The notes under the pieces are model-generated. The model searched no databases and was not told the origin of the DNA. It worked only from the letters and a program-made list of their open reading frames with translations. Made by a program: the position numbers and the translations under genes. DNA of 64,000 bases from Candidatus Villigracilis vicinus (lineage in GTDB: Bacteria; Chloroflexota; Anaerolineae; Anaerolineales; Villigracilaceae), in NCBI GenBank assembly GCA_016721315.1, contig JADKIL010000008.1, forward strand, positions 1 through 64,000, written 5' to 3'. This document shows, in pieces, positions 52,188 to 61,614 of this stretch (position 1 is the stretch's first letter; the number at the start of each line of letters is the position of its first letter).

Positions 52188-52535
52188 TTAAGCGTACATG
52201 CCCCAATCAAGCGCAGAGGGATCTTCCATCATGGAGAAATCCCACATATCCATGCCCATTTCAATCGTGACGGGCATATTCAAACCCTCGGTGGCCTTGG
52301 CTTTAGTCATTTCGATCATGGCAGGTCCATACGGACAGAAAGGGGTGGTTAGGATCATCTTTACGCGAGCCATGCCGTTCTCGATCTCAATATCTCGCAC
52401 CAACCCAAGTTGGATGATGGTCATGCCGATCTCGGGATCCACCACTTCGGAGAGGCTGGCGCGTGCAGGTTTTACCATATCCGGGTGTGTCGTATGGATC
52501 GTCCATTTGATTTCATTGATCTGAGTTTCGCTCAT
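52188..52535 (-). CDS. DUF59/MIP18 family Fe-S assembly protein (SufT-like)
   Basis: A 115-residue small alpha/beta protein of the metal-sulfur cluster biosynthesis family: LSEVVDPEIGMTIIQLGLVRDIEIENG, then VKMILTTPFCPYGPAMIEM with the conserved Cys in TPFCP. It has an N-terminal extension of about 20 residues. Such proteins mature Fe-S clusters. It is next to the SufR-like regulator on the same strand with an eleven-base gap, so the pair forms an Fe-S homeostasis unit. No other suf gene lies nearby. Confidence 0.85.
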   Translation of the reverse strand: MSETQINEIKWTIHTTHPDMVKPARASLSEVVDPEIGMTIIQLGLVRDIEIENGMARVKMILTTPFCPYGPAMIEMTKAKATEGLNMPVTIEMGMDMWDFSMMEDPSALDWGMYA

Positions 52536-52545
52536 AAAATCCTCT

Positions 52546-53169
52546 TTATTTTGTTTTTACGGCGGGGTGAATAACGTAAGTACAGGGCGCACCGCCATTC
52601 AGAATGCACTGCACTTTATTTGCTGGAAGCGCCAGCATTTTCGAAATTAGGGTTTGGTCTACCGTACAAACTTCAGGGTGAGCCACGCCAATTTGATAAT
52701 ACGGACAGGAGGTTTCGTGAATTTGGTATTCATCGCCCTTTTTTTCCCATTCCACGGTGAAGCCTTCCTGTGCCAGCATTTCCTGGACAAGGTCAAGGCG
52801 CTCTTCCATACTTAGTCCCTTAACGTCTTGCGCATATTCATCAGCCAGGTCTTCTGCGATCTGACCGAAAAGTTTGCTAACCATTGGTCCGGGGATGCTT
52901 TCCTTCATTTGGGCAAGCAGACGGGTAGTCAGGCGAAGATAGCGTGTAGGGAAGTGCTCCATGCCTTCATCCGTAAGAATGTAAACCAGACGTGGTCTGC
53001 CAACCCCGTGCCGTTCTTCCTGAGATTCAACCAACCCTTCCATTTGAAGATTGGTCAGGTGGTGACGTACAGAGATCGGATTAATGCCAACAGCTTCCGC
53101 CAGGTCGTTTATGGTGGATTTGGGCTTTTTTAGCAGAGTCTGCAGGATTTTGTCTCGCGTGGATTTCAT
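52546..53169 (-). CDS. SufR-like Fe-S cluster-binding transcriptional repressor
   Basis: A 207-residue regulator. Residues 1-65 form a DeoR/ArsR-type winged helix (INDLAEAVGINPISVRHHLTN), residues 75-140 are helical, and residues 150-200 hold four cysteines (155, 168, 188, 196) in CPYYQIGVAHPEVC and VQCILNGGAPC. SufR of cyanobacteria uses three cysteines in a similar layout to hold a [4Fe-4S] cluster and repress suf genes; the fourth may be a ligand or spare. ATG 53169 is chosen because a TATACT -10 box ends seven bases upstream; a longer frame would begin inside the promoter. Confidence 0.85.
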   Translation of the reverse strand: MKSTRDKILQTLLKKPKSTINDLAEAVGINPISVRHHLTNLQMEGLVESQEERHGVGRPRLVYILTDEGMEHFPTRYLRLTTRLLAQMKESIPGPMVSKLFGQIAEDLADEYAQDVKGLSMEERLDLVQEMLAQEGFTVEWEKKGDEYQIHETSCPYYQIGVAHPEVCTVDQTLISKMLALPANKVQCILNGGAPCTYVIHPAVKTK

Positions 53170-53205
53170 ACAGGGCAGTATAACTGCCCTGTCAACTCCT
53201 GTCAA
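53170..53205 (-). promoter_or_regulatory. Promoter and palindromic operator of the SufR-like operon
   Basis: Minus strand: TTGACA (53200-53205), 17 bases, TATACT (53177-53182), then seven bases to the ATG. A perfect palindrome, arms CAGGGCAG and CTGCCCTG with five bases between (53171-53191), lies over the -10 box. A second TTGACA sits at 53190-53195. Binding of the repressor here would block RNA polymerase, giving autoregulation. Confidence 0.75.
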
Positions 53206-53244
53206 TATATTAGATAAATATCATAAAAATTATTGAGCATTGGA

Positions 53245-56200
53245 TTACCTTATGGTAAATCGGAAAACGTCAGACCATATACTCCAATTCCCAGCAGCAT
53301 CTTTTGCGCGGATACGCCAGTAATATAATTTACGTGTCAGGTTGGTGACTTGGACAGTGGTGCTGGAGGTCTGCTTTGAAAAGATCGGGCTCGAGAAATC
53401 AGCATCGTTATCCACTTCAACCTGATATTGAACCGCATCACTGACAACGGACCACCTTAGCCATGGGCGCTTCGGGGCGTCTACGTTATTTTGCGGAGTG
53501 ATCGGTTTCGGCGGAGAAGGAGGCGCAGCATCCACCATTACGGAAATGGCACTGCTAAAAACTCCTGGATTTAGATCCGAGTTATAAGCGCGTACACGGA
53601 AGTAGTACATGCCATCTGTGAGCTGAATTTGAATTTGTGTAGTGGATTCTGGAACGGTTTGTGCGCTCACGATCTGGAAGAAAGCGCTATCCCGCGCAAT
53701 AAAGTATTCATAAGCTTGAGCACCTTGCACGGGGGACCAAGAGAATGAGGCGGCTGAATTTGTTATTAGAGTGTTGTTGGGTGTGATGACTGCTGGAGAG
53801 CCAAAACCCACAGTGGTTTTGGCTAGGGTGAAACTTTCGCCGCTGGTGAAGCTGGTGTTCACCAGTTTGTTCCCTGCAAGGTCAACGATATTGCCGTTGT
53901 CCAACATATCAAGGCGGATCGTACCTGATCCTGCACCTGTTTTAACGGTGACCCAATAGAATGGATTTACATTTTGGAGGGTGAGGACTGCAGACTTGAT
54001 CGCATTTGTTTGTGTAACGATGAAGTCGTTCGTTTCCACGCCTGTAACCGATTCGGAAAATGTGACAATAAAGTCAGCGGTTGGGTTGATGGTGGGATTC
54101 CCGCCAGCCCGAACTATGGAGGTGACCTGTGGGGGGGTTCGATCGATAGTAAATGTTTCCCCGGTTAGGAAATTCGCATTCCCTGCCCCCGTACCGCCCA
54201 GGCGGACGTTTTGATTATTTTGAATACTGTCATTGTCAATTAGGTCGAGTTTCAGAGATCCATCTACGGTGCCGGCTGTGACTGTGACAATGTAAAACGG
54301 GTTTTGGTTGTTGACCGCAGTGACAGTACCGCCCGTGACTTGAAAGTCAGTCTGATCCACGCCGCTGACCGGTTCTGAAAATGTGACAATAAAATCAACG
54401 CTTTGGGCATTGCTTGGGTTGGTGCCAGCGCGAACGATGGACGTTACGGTAGGCACGTTGACCGTGACGGCGGTATTTCCACTGGCAAAATTACCATTGC
54501 CTGTGCCCTGACCGCCAAGTCGATTTCCAAGCCCGTCAATGATGCTGTCATCGTCTTGAAGATTTAACTGTATTGTATCGCTGCCCGGTTTTAATGTAAT
54601 GGAAACATGATACGTGCTGCCGGATCCACTCACACCGGAGATCGAAGCACCGTTCGAGGTAGAGAGCTGGAAATCGCTTGTATCAACTCCGCTTACTGTT
54701 TCAGAGAAGTTAACCACAAACTCAGCAGACGCAGAATTTGCTTGGGTCGTTGCTGTGATCGAAGTTACCGTGGGAGATGCGCGATCTATGGTGTATGCCT
54801 CGCCGCTGGTAAACCCAGTGTTTGTCGTGTTTCCTGCGCCGTCAACTACTGTTTTGTTGTCATTGAAATTTAGGCGGAGGGTGTCATTTCCTGCTCCGGT
54901 TGTGGTAGTGATCGTATAAACCGCTCCTGAGCCGCTAATGGAGTTTAGGGTTGCTCCGGCACTGGTTGTGAGGTTGAAGTCTGCCAGATCAACGCCTGTG
55001 ACAGGTTTGTTGAAGGTTGCTGTGAAGCGGACAGTTGCTGCACTACTGGGGTTGGCATCTGCGCGAATAATTGATGTTATGGCGGGCACGGTTCTGTCGA
55101 CGGTATAGGATTCCCCGGTTGTGAAACTGCCATTCCCTGTCCCTGCTCCGCCGAGCGGGACGTTGAGCGTATTCAAGATAGTGTCGTTGTCGGTGAGATC
55201 AAGGCGGATGGTTCCATTTCCGCTGCCAGTGCCGACCGTAACAATATAGAGGTTTGCAGATCCAAAGACCGAACTGATCGACGCTCCGTTGAGGTCAGTG
55301 GTCAATGCAAAATCGGCGGCATCTACACCGCTGACGTTTTCTGAGAAAGTGACCGCAAAACCAACACTCGATCCTGTAGTGGGGCTGCTTGAGGTACGGA
55401 CGATGCGTACTACAGAGGGTCTTGTCGACTTGATCGTGAAAGACCACCATGTGCCAGTATTGGCGTAGGTTTGTGCATCTCGCAGCCTTGCCTGCCAATA
55501 ATAGGTGCGTCCTTCTACTAGAGTAATCTCTCCGGGTCCGCCGGAATAAAGGGAATCTCTTGTTACCCAGGCATTGTTATCACACTGGGAATTATTTATT
55601 TCGTCGATGCAATATTGATATTTGTCAGTGCTGTCTTTGGTGGTCTCAGACCATTGCAGTAATTGATATGTGGATGCAGGCATGCTGATGATCGATTCGT
55701 TGGCAGGTGCGAGCTTGACCAAGGCGCTGGATGGTTGAACGGTGAATGACCACCACGTCCCGTCGTTGGCTACTGTGCCAGCGTCACGTAACCGGACCTG
55801 CCAATAGTAGGTGTGTCCGGGGACGATTGAGAATTCACTAGGTCCGCCTGAATAGAGCGAGTCGCGAGTGATCCATGTGTTATTGTCACAAAGCGAGTTA
55901 TTGGTTTCATCCACGCAGTATTGATATCTGTCAGTGCTGTCCTTGGTTGTTCCAGTCCATTGCAGGAGTTGGAAGGTTGTTGATGGTAGCGGGATGATCG
56001 CACCATTTGGCAGGCTTGATTTTGAAAAAGTGAGCGCAGGTTGGATCGAGAAACTCCACCAAACCCCATTATCCGCTTCTGTTTGGGTATCCTTTGTTCT
56101 GACCTGCCAGTAATACGTATGCCCGGCAACTAAGGTGAATTCGCCGGGTCCGCCGGAATAAATGGCGTTGCGTGTTATCCAGGTATTGTTATCGCACTGG

Positions 56201-56439
56201 GAATTATTCGTCTCGTCGATGCAGTATTGATACCTGTCTGTGGCGGCGAGCCCGGCATCTGTCCATTGTAAGAGCATATAAGAAGTGGACGGCATGGCGA
56301 TCACCGTGCCATTAATAGGGGTTGTTTTTGAGTATGGGGCAGGAGCTTGCGCGTAGACGTTATTGAGAGCGTGAAATGTCAGAATTGCAACGGTCAGGAT
56401 CGCCAGGCTAAATTTGGATGTTCGTTTTATTGTGAGCAT
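53245..56439 (-). CDS. Large secreted repeat protein with Ig-like and FN3-like domains
   Basis: A 1064-residue exported protein (signal peptide 1-30 from ATG 56439, preceded by GGGAGGG). Three N-terminal repeats of about 95 residues (each with YQYCIDETNNSQCDNN and HTYYWQVR) are followed by five Ig-like units of about 105 residues. Each unit opens with a TSI-V/I-R-type strand and contains VTFSE-V-GV-DF and RLDL-DND. Two FN3-like domains end the chain (DAAGNWSIWSDVF). No enzyme motif, LPXTG or membrane anchor is visible, so it is probably a surface or matrix protein. Units 1 to 5 match, one for one, those in the next gene upstream. Confidence 0.8.
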   Translation of the reverse strand: MLTIKRTSKFSLAILTVAILTFHALNNVYAQAPAPYSKTTPINGTVIAMPSTSYMLLQWTDAGLAATDRYQYCIDETNNSQCDNNTWITRNAIYSGGPGEFTLVAGHTYYWQVRTKDTQTEADNGVWWSFSIQPALTFSKSSLPNGAIIPLPSTTFQLLQWTGTTKDSTDRYQYCVDETNNSLCDNNTWITRDSLYSGGPSEFSIVPGHTYYWQVRLRDAGTVANDGTWWSFTVQPSSALVKLAPANESIISMPASTYQLLQWSETTKDSTDKYQYCIDEINNSQCDNNAWVTRDSLYSGGPGEITLVEGRTYYWQARLRDAQTYANTGTWWSFTIKSTRPSVVRIVRTSSSPTTGSSVGFAVTFSENVSGVDAADFALTTDLNGASISSVFGSANLYIVTVGTGSGNGTIRLDLTDNDTILNTLNVPLGGAGTGNGSFTTGESYTVDRTVPAITSIIRADANPSSAATVRFTATFNKPVTGVDLADFNLTTSAGATLNSISGSGAVYTITTTTGAGNDTLRLNFNDNKTVVDGAGNTTNTGFTSGEAYTIDRASPTVTSITATTQANSASAEFVVNFSETVSGVDTSDFQLSTSNGASISGVSGSGSTYHVSITLKPGSDTIQLNLQDDDSIIDGLGNRLGGQGTGNGNFASGNTAVTVNVPTVTSIVRAGTNPSNAQSVDFIVTFSEPVSGVDQTDFQVTGGTVTAVNNQNPFYIVTVTAGTVDGSLKLDLIDNDSIQNNQNVRLGGTGAGNANFLTGETFTIDRTPPQVTSIVRAGGNPTINPTADFIVTFSESVTGVETNDFIVTQTNAIKSAVLTLQNVNPFYWVTVKTGAGSGTIRLDMLDNGNIVDLAGNKLVNTSFTSGESFTLAKTTVGFGSPAVITPNNTLITNSAASFSWSPVQGAQAYEYFIARDSAFFQIVSAQTVPESTTQIQIQLTDGMYYFRVRAYNSDLNPGVFSSAISVMVDAAPPSPPKPITPQNNVDAPKRPWLRWSVVSDAVQYQVEVDNDADFSSPIFSKQTSSTTVQVTNLTRKLYYWRIRAKDAAGNWSIWSDVFRFTIR

Positions 56440-56753
56440 TGCGCCCTCCCGAGCCAAATATCTAAGTTCTCGCCTGATCGTTGAGACCATATTTGGTGTT
56501 TTGTTATTAGATTATCAAATGGGTTTATAGCTGTATGGATAGATCGCCCTAATTCAGCCAAGTACGAGAAGCCTTTGTATTTAAAAGACCAATTCATTGC
56601 TGCTTCCTGATCTGCGAGAATGAATTCCTGACAGATCTAATTACATTATATTGCTGTGTCATTTTTGTAGAGAACCTTGATACGCTGTTGAAATGGATTA
56701 AAAGGAAGTTGAAAAACATCCTCGCTGCTGGAAGGGCAGCGAGGATGTCCAAG
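56440..56753 (-). other. Intergenic gap upstream of the large repeat protein gene
   Basis: This 314-base stretch holds the terminator of the phosphoesterase gene at its right end (56715-56747) and the promoter region of the repeat-protein gene at its left. I see no convincing gene or promoter hexamer pair in the rest. Confidence 0.5.
56715..56747 (-). terminator. Terminator after the phosphoesterase gene
   Basis: Arms ACATCCTCGCTGC and GCAGCGAGGATGT with a seven-base loop, followed on the minus strand by TTTTCAAC. Confidence 0.8.
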
Positions 56754-59700
56754 TTATTGCGCCTTGAAGCTAAAGACAGCGGACCATGCGCTCCAGTTTC
56801 CGGCAGGGTCTTCCGCTCGCACTCGCCAATAGTAGGTTCTACCAAGTAGATTTTTCACCTGTATCGTTGGTCTGGCGGCTATGCCTGAAAATTCAGGGCT
56901 GGAGAAGTCAGCATTATTATCCACTTCCACCTGGTAATCTTTGGCGCCGCTTATGGCTGACCACTTTAACCAGGGACGTCTTGGCGTGGTGGAGGCATTG
57001 CTTGGGCTGAGAGGCGTCGGTGAGGGAGGAGGCGTGGAGTCGATGGTGAAGGTGTACGTTTTACTCCACTTTCCGGGGTTTAGGTCCTGGTTGTAAGCGC
57101 GGACTTTTGCGTAGTATGCTCCATCCGTAAGAGCAGATTGTGCAACAAAGGCGGCTTCGGTTGTTGTTGTGTTGGCTGCGATGTGTGAAAACCCACTATC
57201 GCGTGCTATCAAGATTTCGTATGCCTGTGCATTAATGACCGATGACCAGGTCAACATAAGAAACGGATTGTTTGTGAAAGAATTAGGCAGTGCATTGATG
57301 CCGGGCGCTGAAAAATCGACGGCTGTTTTACCGACAGTAAAACTTTCGCCTGAAGTGTAGGCATTGTTGGTGATGGGATTCCCGGCTTTATCTGTGATGT
57401 TGCCATTATCGAGCAAGTCCAGCCGAATGGAGCCAGATCCTGCTCCTGTGCGAACTGTGACCCAATAGACTGGATCGGAATTTTGAATATTTATTACAGA
57501 CGACTTGATAATATTTGTCTGTATTATTGTAAAGTCGGTCAGTTCGACACCAAGGACAGGTTCGGAAAAGGTGACAATAAAATCTGCCGTAGGGTTGATC
57601 GCCGGGTTATTGCCTGCGCGGATGATCGAAGTGATTTGTGGTGCTGTCCGATCCACAGTGTAAGATTCACCGCGTGTAAAATTTGCATTCCCCGCACCTT
57701 CTCCACCTAGAAATACGCCTTGCGCATTGTGAATACTGTCATCGTCGATCAGTTCCATTATTATTTCACCATCTGTTGGTCCAGTTTGGACGGTGACAAT
57801 AAAAAATGGATTGGAATTATTGACGGCGAGGATGTTTGCTCCATTTGTGAGCAGGAAATCACTCGCGTCCACTCCTTCAACAGGTTCTGAAAAGGTAACA
57901 ACAAAATCTACTTGTGCTGCATTTGTTGGGCTTGCGCCAGAACGGATTATGGACGTAACGATCGGCTTATCAATGGCGATATTGAAAACACCGCCGATGA
58001 AATTGCCATTGCTCGCGCCTGAGCCGCCTAGTAGATTACCAACCGCATCCATGATGCTGTCGTTGTCATTCAAATCCAGCCGCAAACTATCACTGCCGGG
58101 TTGAACTGAGATGGAAACCAAATACTGGCTCCCTGACCCAGTGACATTCGTGATCGTTGCCCCGTTGAATGTGGATAAAAGGAAATCGCCTCCATCCACT
58201 CCGGTCACTGGCTCTGAAAAATTGACAGTGTATTCTACGCTGTTGGCGTTTGTCTGGTTTGCTGCACTGATGGACGTCACCAGCGGGGCAGCGCGGTCAA
58301 TGGGGATTGTCCCTCCGCTGGTGAAGCCTGTGCTTGTAGCGTTGCCTGCTATATCAATAACGGTGTCGTTATCGAGGAAGTCCAGCCGTAGTTCATCACT
58401 TCCGCTTCCAGTTGTGACCGAAACAACATAGTTCGCCCCCGAACCATTGATGGCGTTCAGGGCTGCGCCATTTGTCGTGGTAAGAGAAAAATCTGCCAAG
58501 TCTACACCAGTGATGGGTTCAGTGAATGTCACTGAAAAATCTACATTGGCGGCATTGGTTGGGCTGGGAGTTGCTGGCAAAATAGAGGCGACTGAAGGCG
58601 AGGTTTTATCAACTGTATATACTTCGCCTGTGTTGTAATTTCCATTTGAAGCGCCACTTCCTCCAAGGGAGATGCCAAGGCTGCTTAAGATGGAGTCGTT
58701 GTCGGCTAGGTCGAGGCGTAGCGTTCCATCCCCGCCGCCGGTGTTGACAGCCAGGGTATATATGTTTCCAGTGCCAGTTAAGTTAGCGATGCTCGCTCCG
58801 GTTGTGGTGGTGTTTAGAATGAAATCTGAAGTGTCCACGCCGGTGACTGCCTCAGAAAAGTTGACCTGAAAATTAACCACCCCGGCATTTGTTGGGTTGG
58901 CGTCTAGCCGAGTGATCGAGGTGACCGTGGGTGTGCTGCCGCCGATGGTATATTCATCCATAAGCAAACCTGCGCGTGTGTACATTTGAAATTTCATATA
59001 CGCGCTCGTGGCTTCCACGCGCATTGCACCAAAATCCTGATTGAAGCGCACCTGACTTTCAGGCAGGATATTTTCAAACCAGTAAAGTTCTGATCCACCT
59101 ATGCCATTCACAAAATATGGAATGCCATCCACAGACAAACGCTCGTAAATATGGTCGTGCCCGGTTAGAACTGCATCTGCACCCCATTCTTTGAACGGCC
59201 AGCGCATATATTCTGTTGAGCCGTGCCTGCCGGAGGAGTAAGGAGCATGGTGAAAATACACAACGTTAAATGAGGAAGTGGATGCAGCCAAAGCCTTCCG
59301 CAGCCAGCGTCCCTGTGGGTCATCAGCGAAGACGCCGTCAGGCTCGTCACGATCACTATCTAGTACAAAGAAATGAACAGGACCCTGGATAAAGTCATAG
59401 TAGGTGGTTGGGTTGTAATATCCGAAAAAATCAAAATATGCTTTTGCGCCAGTATCCCAGTCGTGATTGCCTAAAGAAGGGAAAAACCTGCGGACGGGTG
59501 AACCGCTCCCGTATTTCCCCTTGTATTTGAAAAGATACTCGTGGAAGTATTGTCCAATATTGTCATCAATGGTGCCAGCTTGCCCGTGCGGATAGTTGTT
59601 ATCACCTACGGTCACTATAAAATCAGGATTCCAACTTTTGATAAGGTTCGATACATCCAGAAGTGGTTGACCTGCGAGCCCATAATCGCCAATAACGGCA

Positions 59701-59807
59701 AATGTGATGAGATCACTCTGGGCATGTACAGGAGGGGAGCCTCCAGTGACGACAGCAATTAGAGCAATGATAATGACAAGGGATATTTTGGTTGGGATGG
59801 ATTTCAC
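56754..59807 (-). CDS. Secreted metallophosphoesterase with Ig-like and FN3-like repeats
   Basis: A 1017-residue exported protein: signal peptide 1-30, then a purple-acid-phosphatase-like metallophosphoesterase domain (about 35-275) with its metal motifs GDYG, GDNNYP, GNHDWD, YFHHAPY and TGHDHIYER. Five Ig-like units and two FN3-like domains follow, matching those of the protein encoded next. It probably hydrolyses phosphate esters on the cell surface or outside. An AAGGAG box precedes ATG 59807. Confidence 0.88.
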   Translation of the reverse strand: MKSIPTKISLVIIIALIAVVTGGSPPVHAQSDLITFAVIGDYGLAGQPLLDVSNLIKSWNPDFIVTVGDNNYPHGQAGTIDDNIGQYFHEYLFKYKGKYGSGSPVRRFFPSLGNHDWDTGAKAYFDFFGYYNPTTYYDFIQGPVHFFVLDSDRDEPDGVFADDPQGRWLRKALAASTSSFNVVYFHHAPYSSGRHGSTEYMRWPFKEWGADAVLTGHDHIYERLSVDGIPYFVNGIGGSELYWFENILPESQVRFNQDFGAMRVEATSAYMKFQMYTRAGLLMDEYTIGGSTPTVTSITRLDANPTNAGVVNFQVNFSEAVTGVDTSDFILNTTTTGASIANLTGTGNIYTLAVNTGGGDGTLRLDLADNDSILSSLGISLGGSGASNGNYNTGEVYTVDKTSPSVASILPATPSPTNAANVDFSVTFTEPITGVDLADFSLTTTNGAALNAINGSGANYVVSVTTGSGSDELRLDFLDNDTVIDIAGNATSTGFTSGGTIPIDRAAPLVTSISAANQTNANSVEYTVNFSEPVTGVDGGDFLLSTFNGATITNVTGSGSQYLVSISVQPGSDSLRLDLNDNDSIMDAVGNLLGGSGASNGNFIGGVFNIAIDKPIVTSIIRSGASPTNAAQVDFVVTFSEPVEGVDASDFLLTNGANILAVNNSNPFFIVTVQTGPTDGEIIMELIDDDSIHNAQGVFLGGEGAGNANFTRGESYTVDRTAPQITSIIRAGNNPAINPTADFIVTFSEPVLGVELTDFTIIQTNIIKSSVINIQNSDPVYWVTVRTGAGSGSIRLDLLDNGNITDKAGNPITNNAYTSGESFTVGKTAVDFSAPGINALPNSFTNNPFLMLTWSSVINAQAYEILIARDSGFSHIAANTTTTEAAFVAQSALTDGAYYAKVRAYNQDLNPGKWSKTYTFTIDSTPPPSPTPLSPSNASTTPRRPWLKWSAISGAKDYQVEVDNNADFSSPEFSGIAARPTIQVKNLLGRTYYWRVRAEDPAGNWSAWSAVFSFKAQ

Positions 59808-59927
59808 GATGAATCTCCTTACCGCACTGAATGTTGCGATAAGGAGATTATATTTTTGAGATCTGATATACCCACTCCTGGCATGAATTTAATATGGATT
59901 CGTTCCTGATGTAAAATGGTTCTCATT

Positions 59928-60890
59928 ATGAAACGCCTTTTTTACCCATTTTTCGCGCTTTTGTTGCTTTCTTGCAACCTGCCGGGCGCAGATTTTCCTC
60001 AGCCTACGCCAAGTCCCAATACGCCTTTCCCCACTCAAAGTTCGACCCAAACTCCTACTCTCCTTTCGCCTACGGAGACTGCCACACCAATTTTGCCAAC
60101 CCCGACAAGTTCGCCAATCCCCTGCGACCAGTTTGTGGCGGACTACTGTATTACAGAGGGAAGTTTTTTGTTTCAGCGCCCGATCTTCCCGCCTGATACT
60201 ATGACGATTGACCTGACCTATGCTTATGCATCCACTCAGAATGGTAAACGAGACGCCCATCATGGTGTGGAATTTCAAAATGCATTTGGGACACCCGTTC
60301 ACGCGGCGGGAGATGGGGTGGTAGTATTTGCTGATAAGGATGCGGTGACAAAATTCAGCCCGTGGACAAATTTTTATGGGAATGTTGTTGTCATTCAGCA
60401 TGCAGGTGAAATTTATACCCTGTATGCACATCTATCCATGATCCTGGTTTTGCCTGGGCAGCAAGTTTCTGTTGGTGATGAGATCGGAAAAGTGGGACAG
60501 ACCGGCGGGGCAACTGGCAGTCATTTGCATTTTGAAGTCCGCAAAGGCAGCGACTATATGGATTATTTCTCTACGGAAAACCCCGAATTGTGGCTTGTAC
60601 CTCCAATTGGCACCGGAGCGATATCCATTACCTTACTAACAAAGGAAGACCGGAATTATGAACGTCCGTTGGTTGTTACACGTTATGCTGAAGGTAGCGA
60701 CGACCCGTTGTTTGTATATTACATTTCAACGTACACAAAGGGGTTTGAGCATAATACAGAGGATGCCGCTTTAAGCAACCTGCCTCCGGGAAGGTACAAA
60801 ATCGCTTTTTCATCTCCCATGGGTTTGAAAGAGCGTATTGTTCTTGTAGAGGCTGGGAAACTGACAGAAATTATTTTCGACCTGAAATAG
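59928..60890 (+). CDS. M23 peptidase-like lipoprotein
   Basis: A 320-residue lipoprotein (lipobox LLSC near residue 15) with a Pro/Thr linker and a LytM/M23 domain (about 95-215). The zinc motif HHGVEFQNAFGTPVHAAGDG has Glu where the family usually has Asp, and the second motif is GSHLHFEVRKG. The C-terminal 100 residues form a beta domain I do not know. It may cut peptidoglycan cross-links if the Glu still binds zinc. ATG 59928 starts the lipoprotein signal; an ATG four codons earlier is also in frame. Confidence 0.85.
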   Translation: MKRLFYPFFALLLLSCNLPGADFPQPTPSPNTPFPTQSSTQTPTLLSPTETATPILPTPTSSPIPCDQFVADYCITEGSFLFQRPIFPPDTMTIDLTYAYASTQNGKRDAHHGVEFQNAFGTPVHAAGDGVVVFADKDAVTKFSPWTNFYGNVVVIQHAGEIYTLYAHLSMILVLPGQQVSVGDEIGKVGQTGGATGSHLHFEVRKGSDYMDYFSTENPELWLVPPIGTGAISITLLTKEDRNYERPLVVTRYAEGSDDPLFVYYISTYTKGFEHNTEDAALSNLPPGRYKIAFSSPMGLKERIVLVEAGKLTEIIFDLK

Positions 60891-60934
60891 ACAACAAAAA
60901 AGCGCATCTGCAAGCGGATGCGCTTTTTTGTTGT
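60891..60934. terminator. Bidirectional terminator
   Basis: AAAAAAGCGCATC and GATGCGCTTTTTT form the stem, extended by ACAAC and GTTGT outside. Confidence 0.85.
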
Positions 60935-60942
60935 GTTGTTAC

Positions 60943-61527
60943 TTATCCAACTGTGGGTACCATTGTGACGAAGACAATGATGCCAGCGATCAAAGCGATG
61001 GTGCCAAAGACCGAGAAGAGAGTGCGCATGTTGCTCTCTGCACCCAGCAGTGAAGACCAAGCCACAAAGGCGAGTCCAAGAGCCATGATGAGCATTACAA
61101 GCTGGAGCTGATCTCCACGTTCATCCCACTGGGAAGCAGTCTCAAAGTTGGTGTCAGACTCGTCCCAGAGAGCGATGGCATCGGCATACATGCCTTCGTA
61201 ATAGGCATCAGTCCAGACTACATCTGGTTCGCTCTCGAAAGCAGCAGTCAGCGCTTCTGAGAAATTCAATTCGTAGTATTCTGCGATCTCAGGACGTTCT
61301 TCAACATTGAGATACCAGTTATCAAAATAATTATAGTCCTGGGTAATGTCCTGATTGGCACGCAGGTATTCGGCATTGCCGTCGTTCAGCTGCTGCATAC
61401 CGAGGATCTCGAACTTATTTTGCTCCGAGTCGGACATGGCGCCCAAATAACTGGCGTATGCGGTGAACACACTGAGAACTGCAATCATGGTCCCCAAAAA
61501 GATTTCATTGGCAAAAATTTTCTTCAT
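60943..61527 (-). CDS. Uncharacterised membrane protein, DUF4337-like layout
   Basis: A 194-residue protein: one N-terminal helix (about 8-30), a long acidic soluble part (about 35-125) rich in Tyr, Asp and Glu, then two helices (about 133-153 and 165-187). This shape resembles DUF4337 proteins, but I see no defining motif. The start ATG 61527 follows GGAG. Function is unknown. Confidence 0.65.
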   Translation of the reverse strand: MKKIFANEIFLGTMIAVLSVFTAYASYLGAMSDSEQNKFEILGMQQLNDGNAEYLRANQDITQDYNYFDNWYLNVEERPEIAEYYELNFSEALTAAFESEPDVVWTDAYYEGMYADAIALWDESDTNFETASQWDERGDQLQLVMLIMALGLAFVAWSSLLGAESNMRTLFSVFGTIALIAGIIVFVTMVPTVG

Positions 61528-61614
61528 TTCTACTCTCCTGTTTTTGAATGACAAACTGGGCGACATTATAAATTGAAATGCGCCGGATTACTTTACAAAT
61601 TTGTTTTAAAAATA

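Noticed and set aside
53245..59807. DNA-level repeats as a CRISPR array or satellite
   Set aside because: Repeat units are about 315 bases, in frame, diverged in sequence and encode Ig-like domains.
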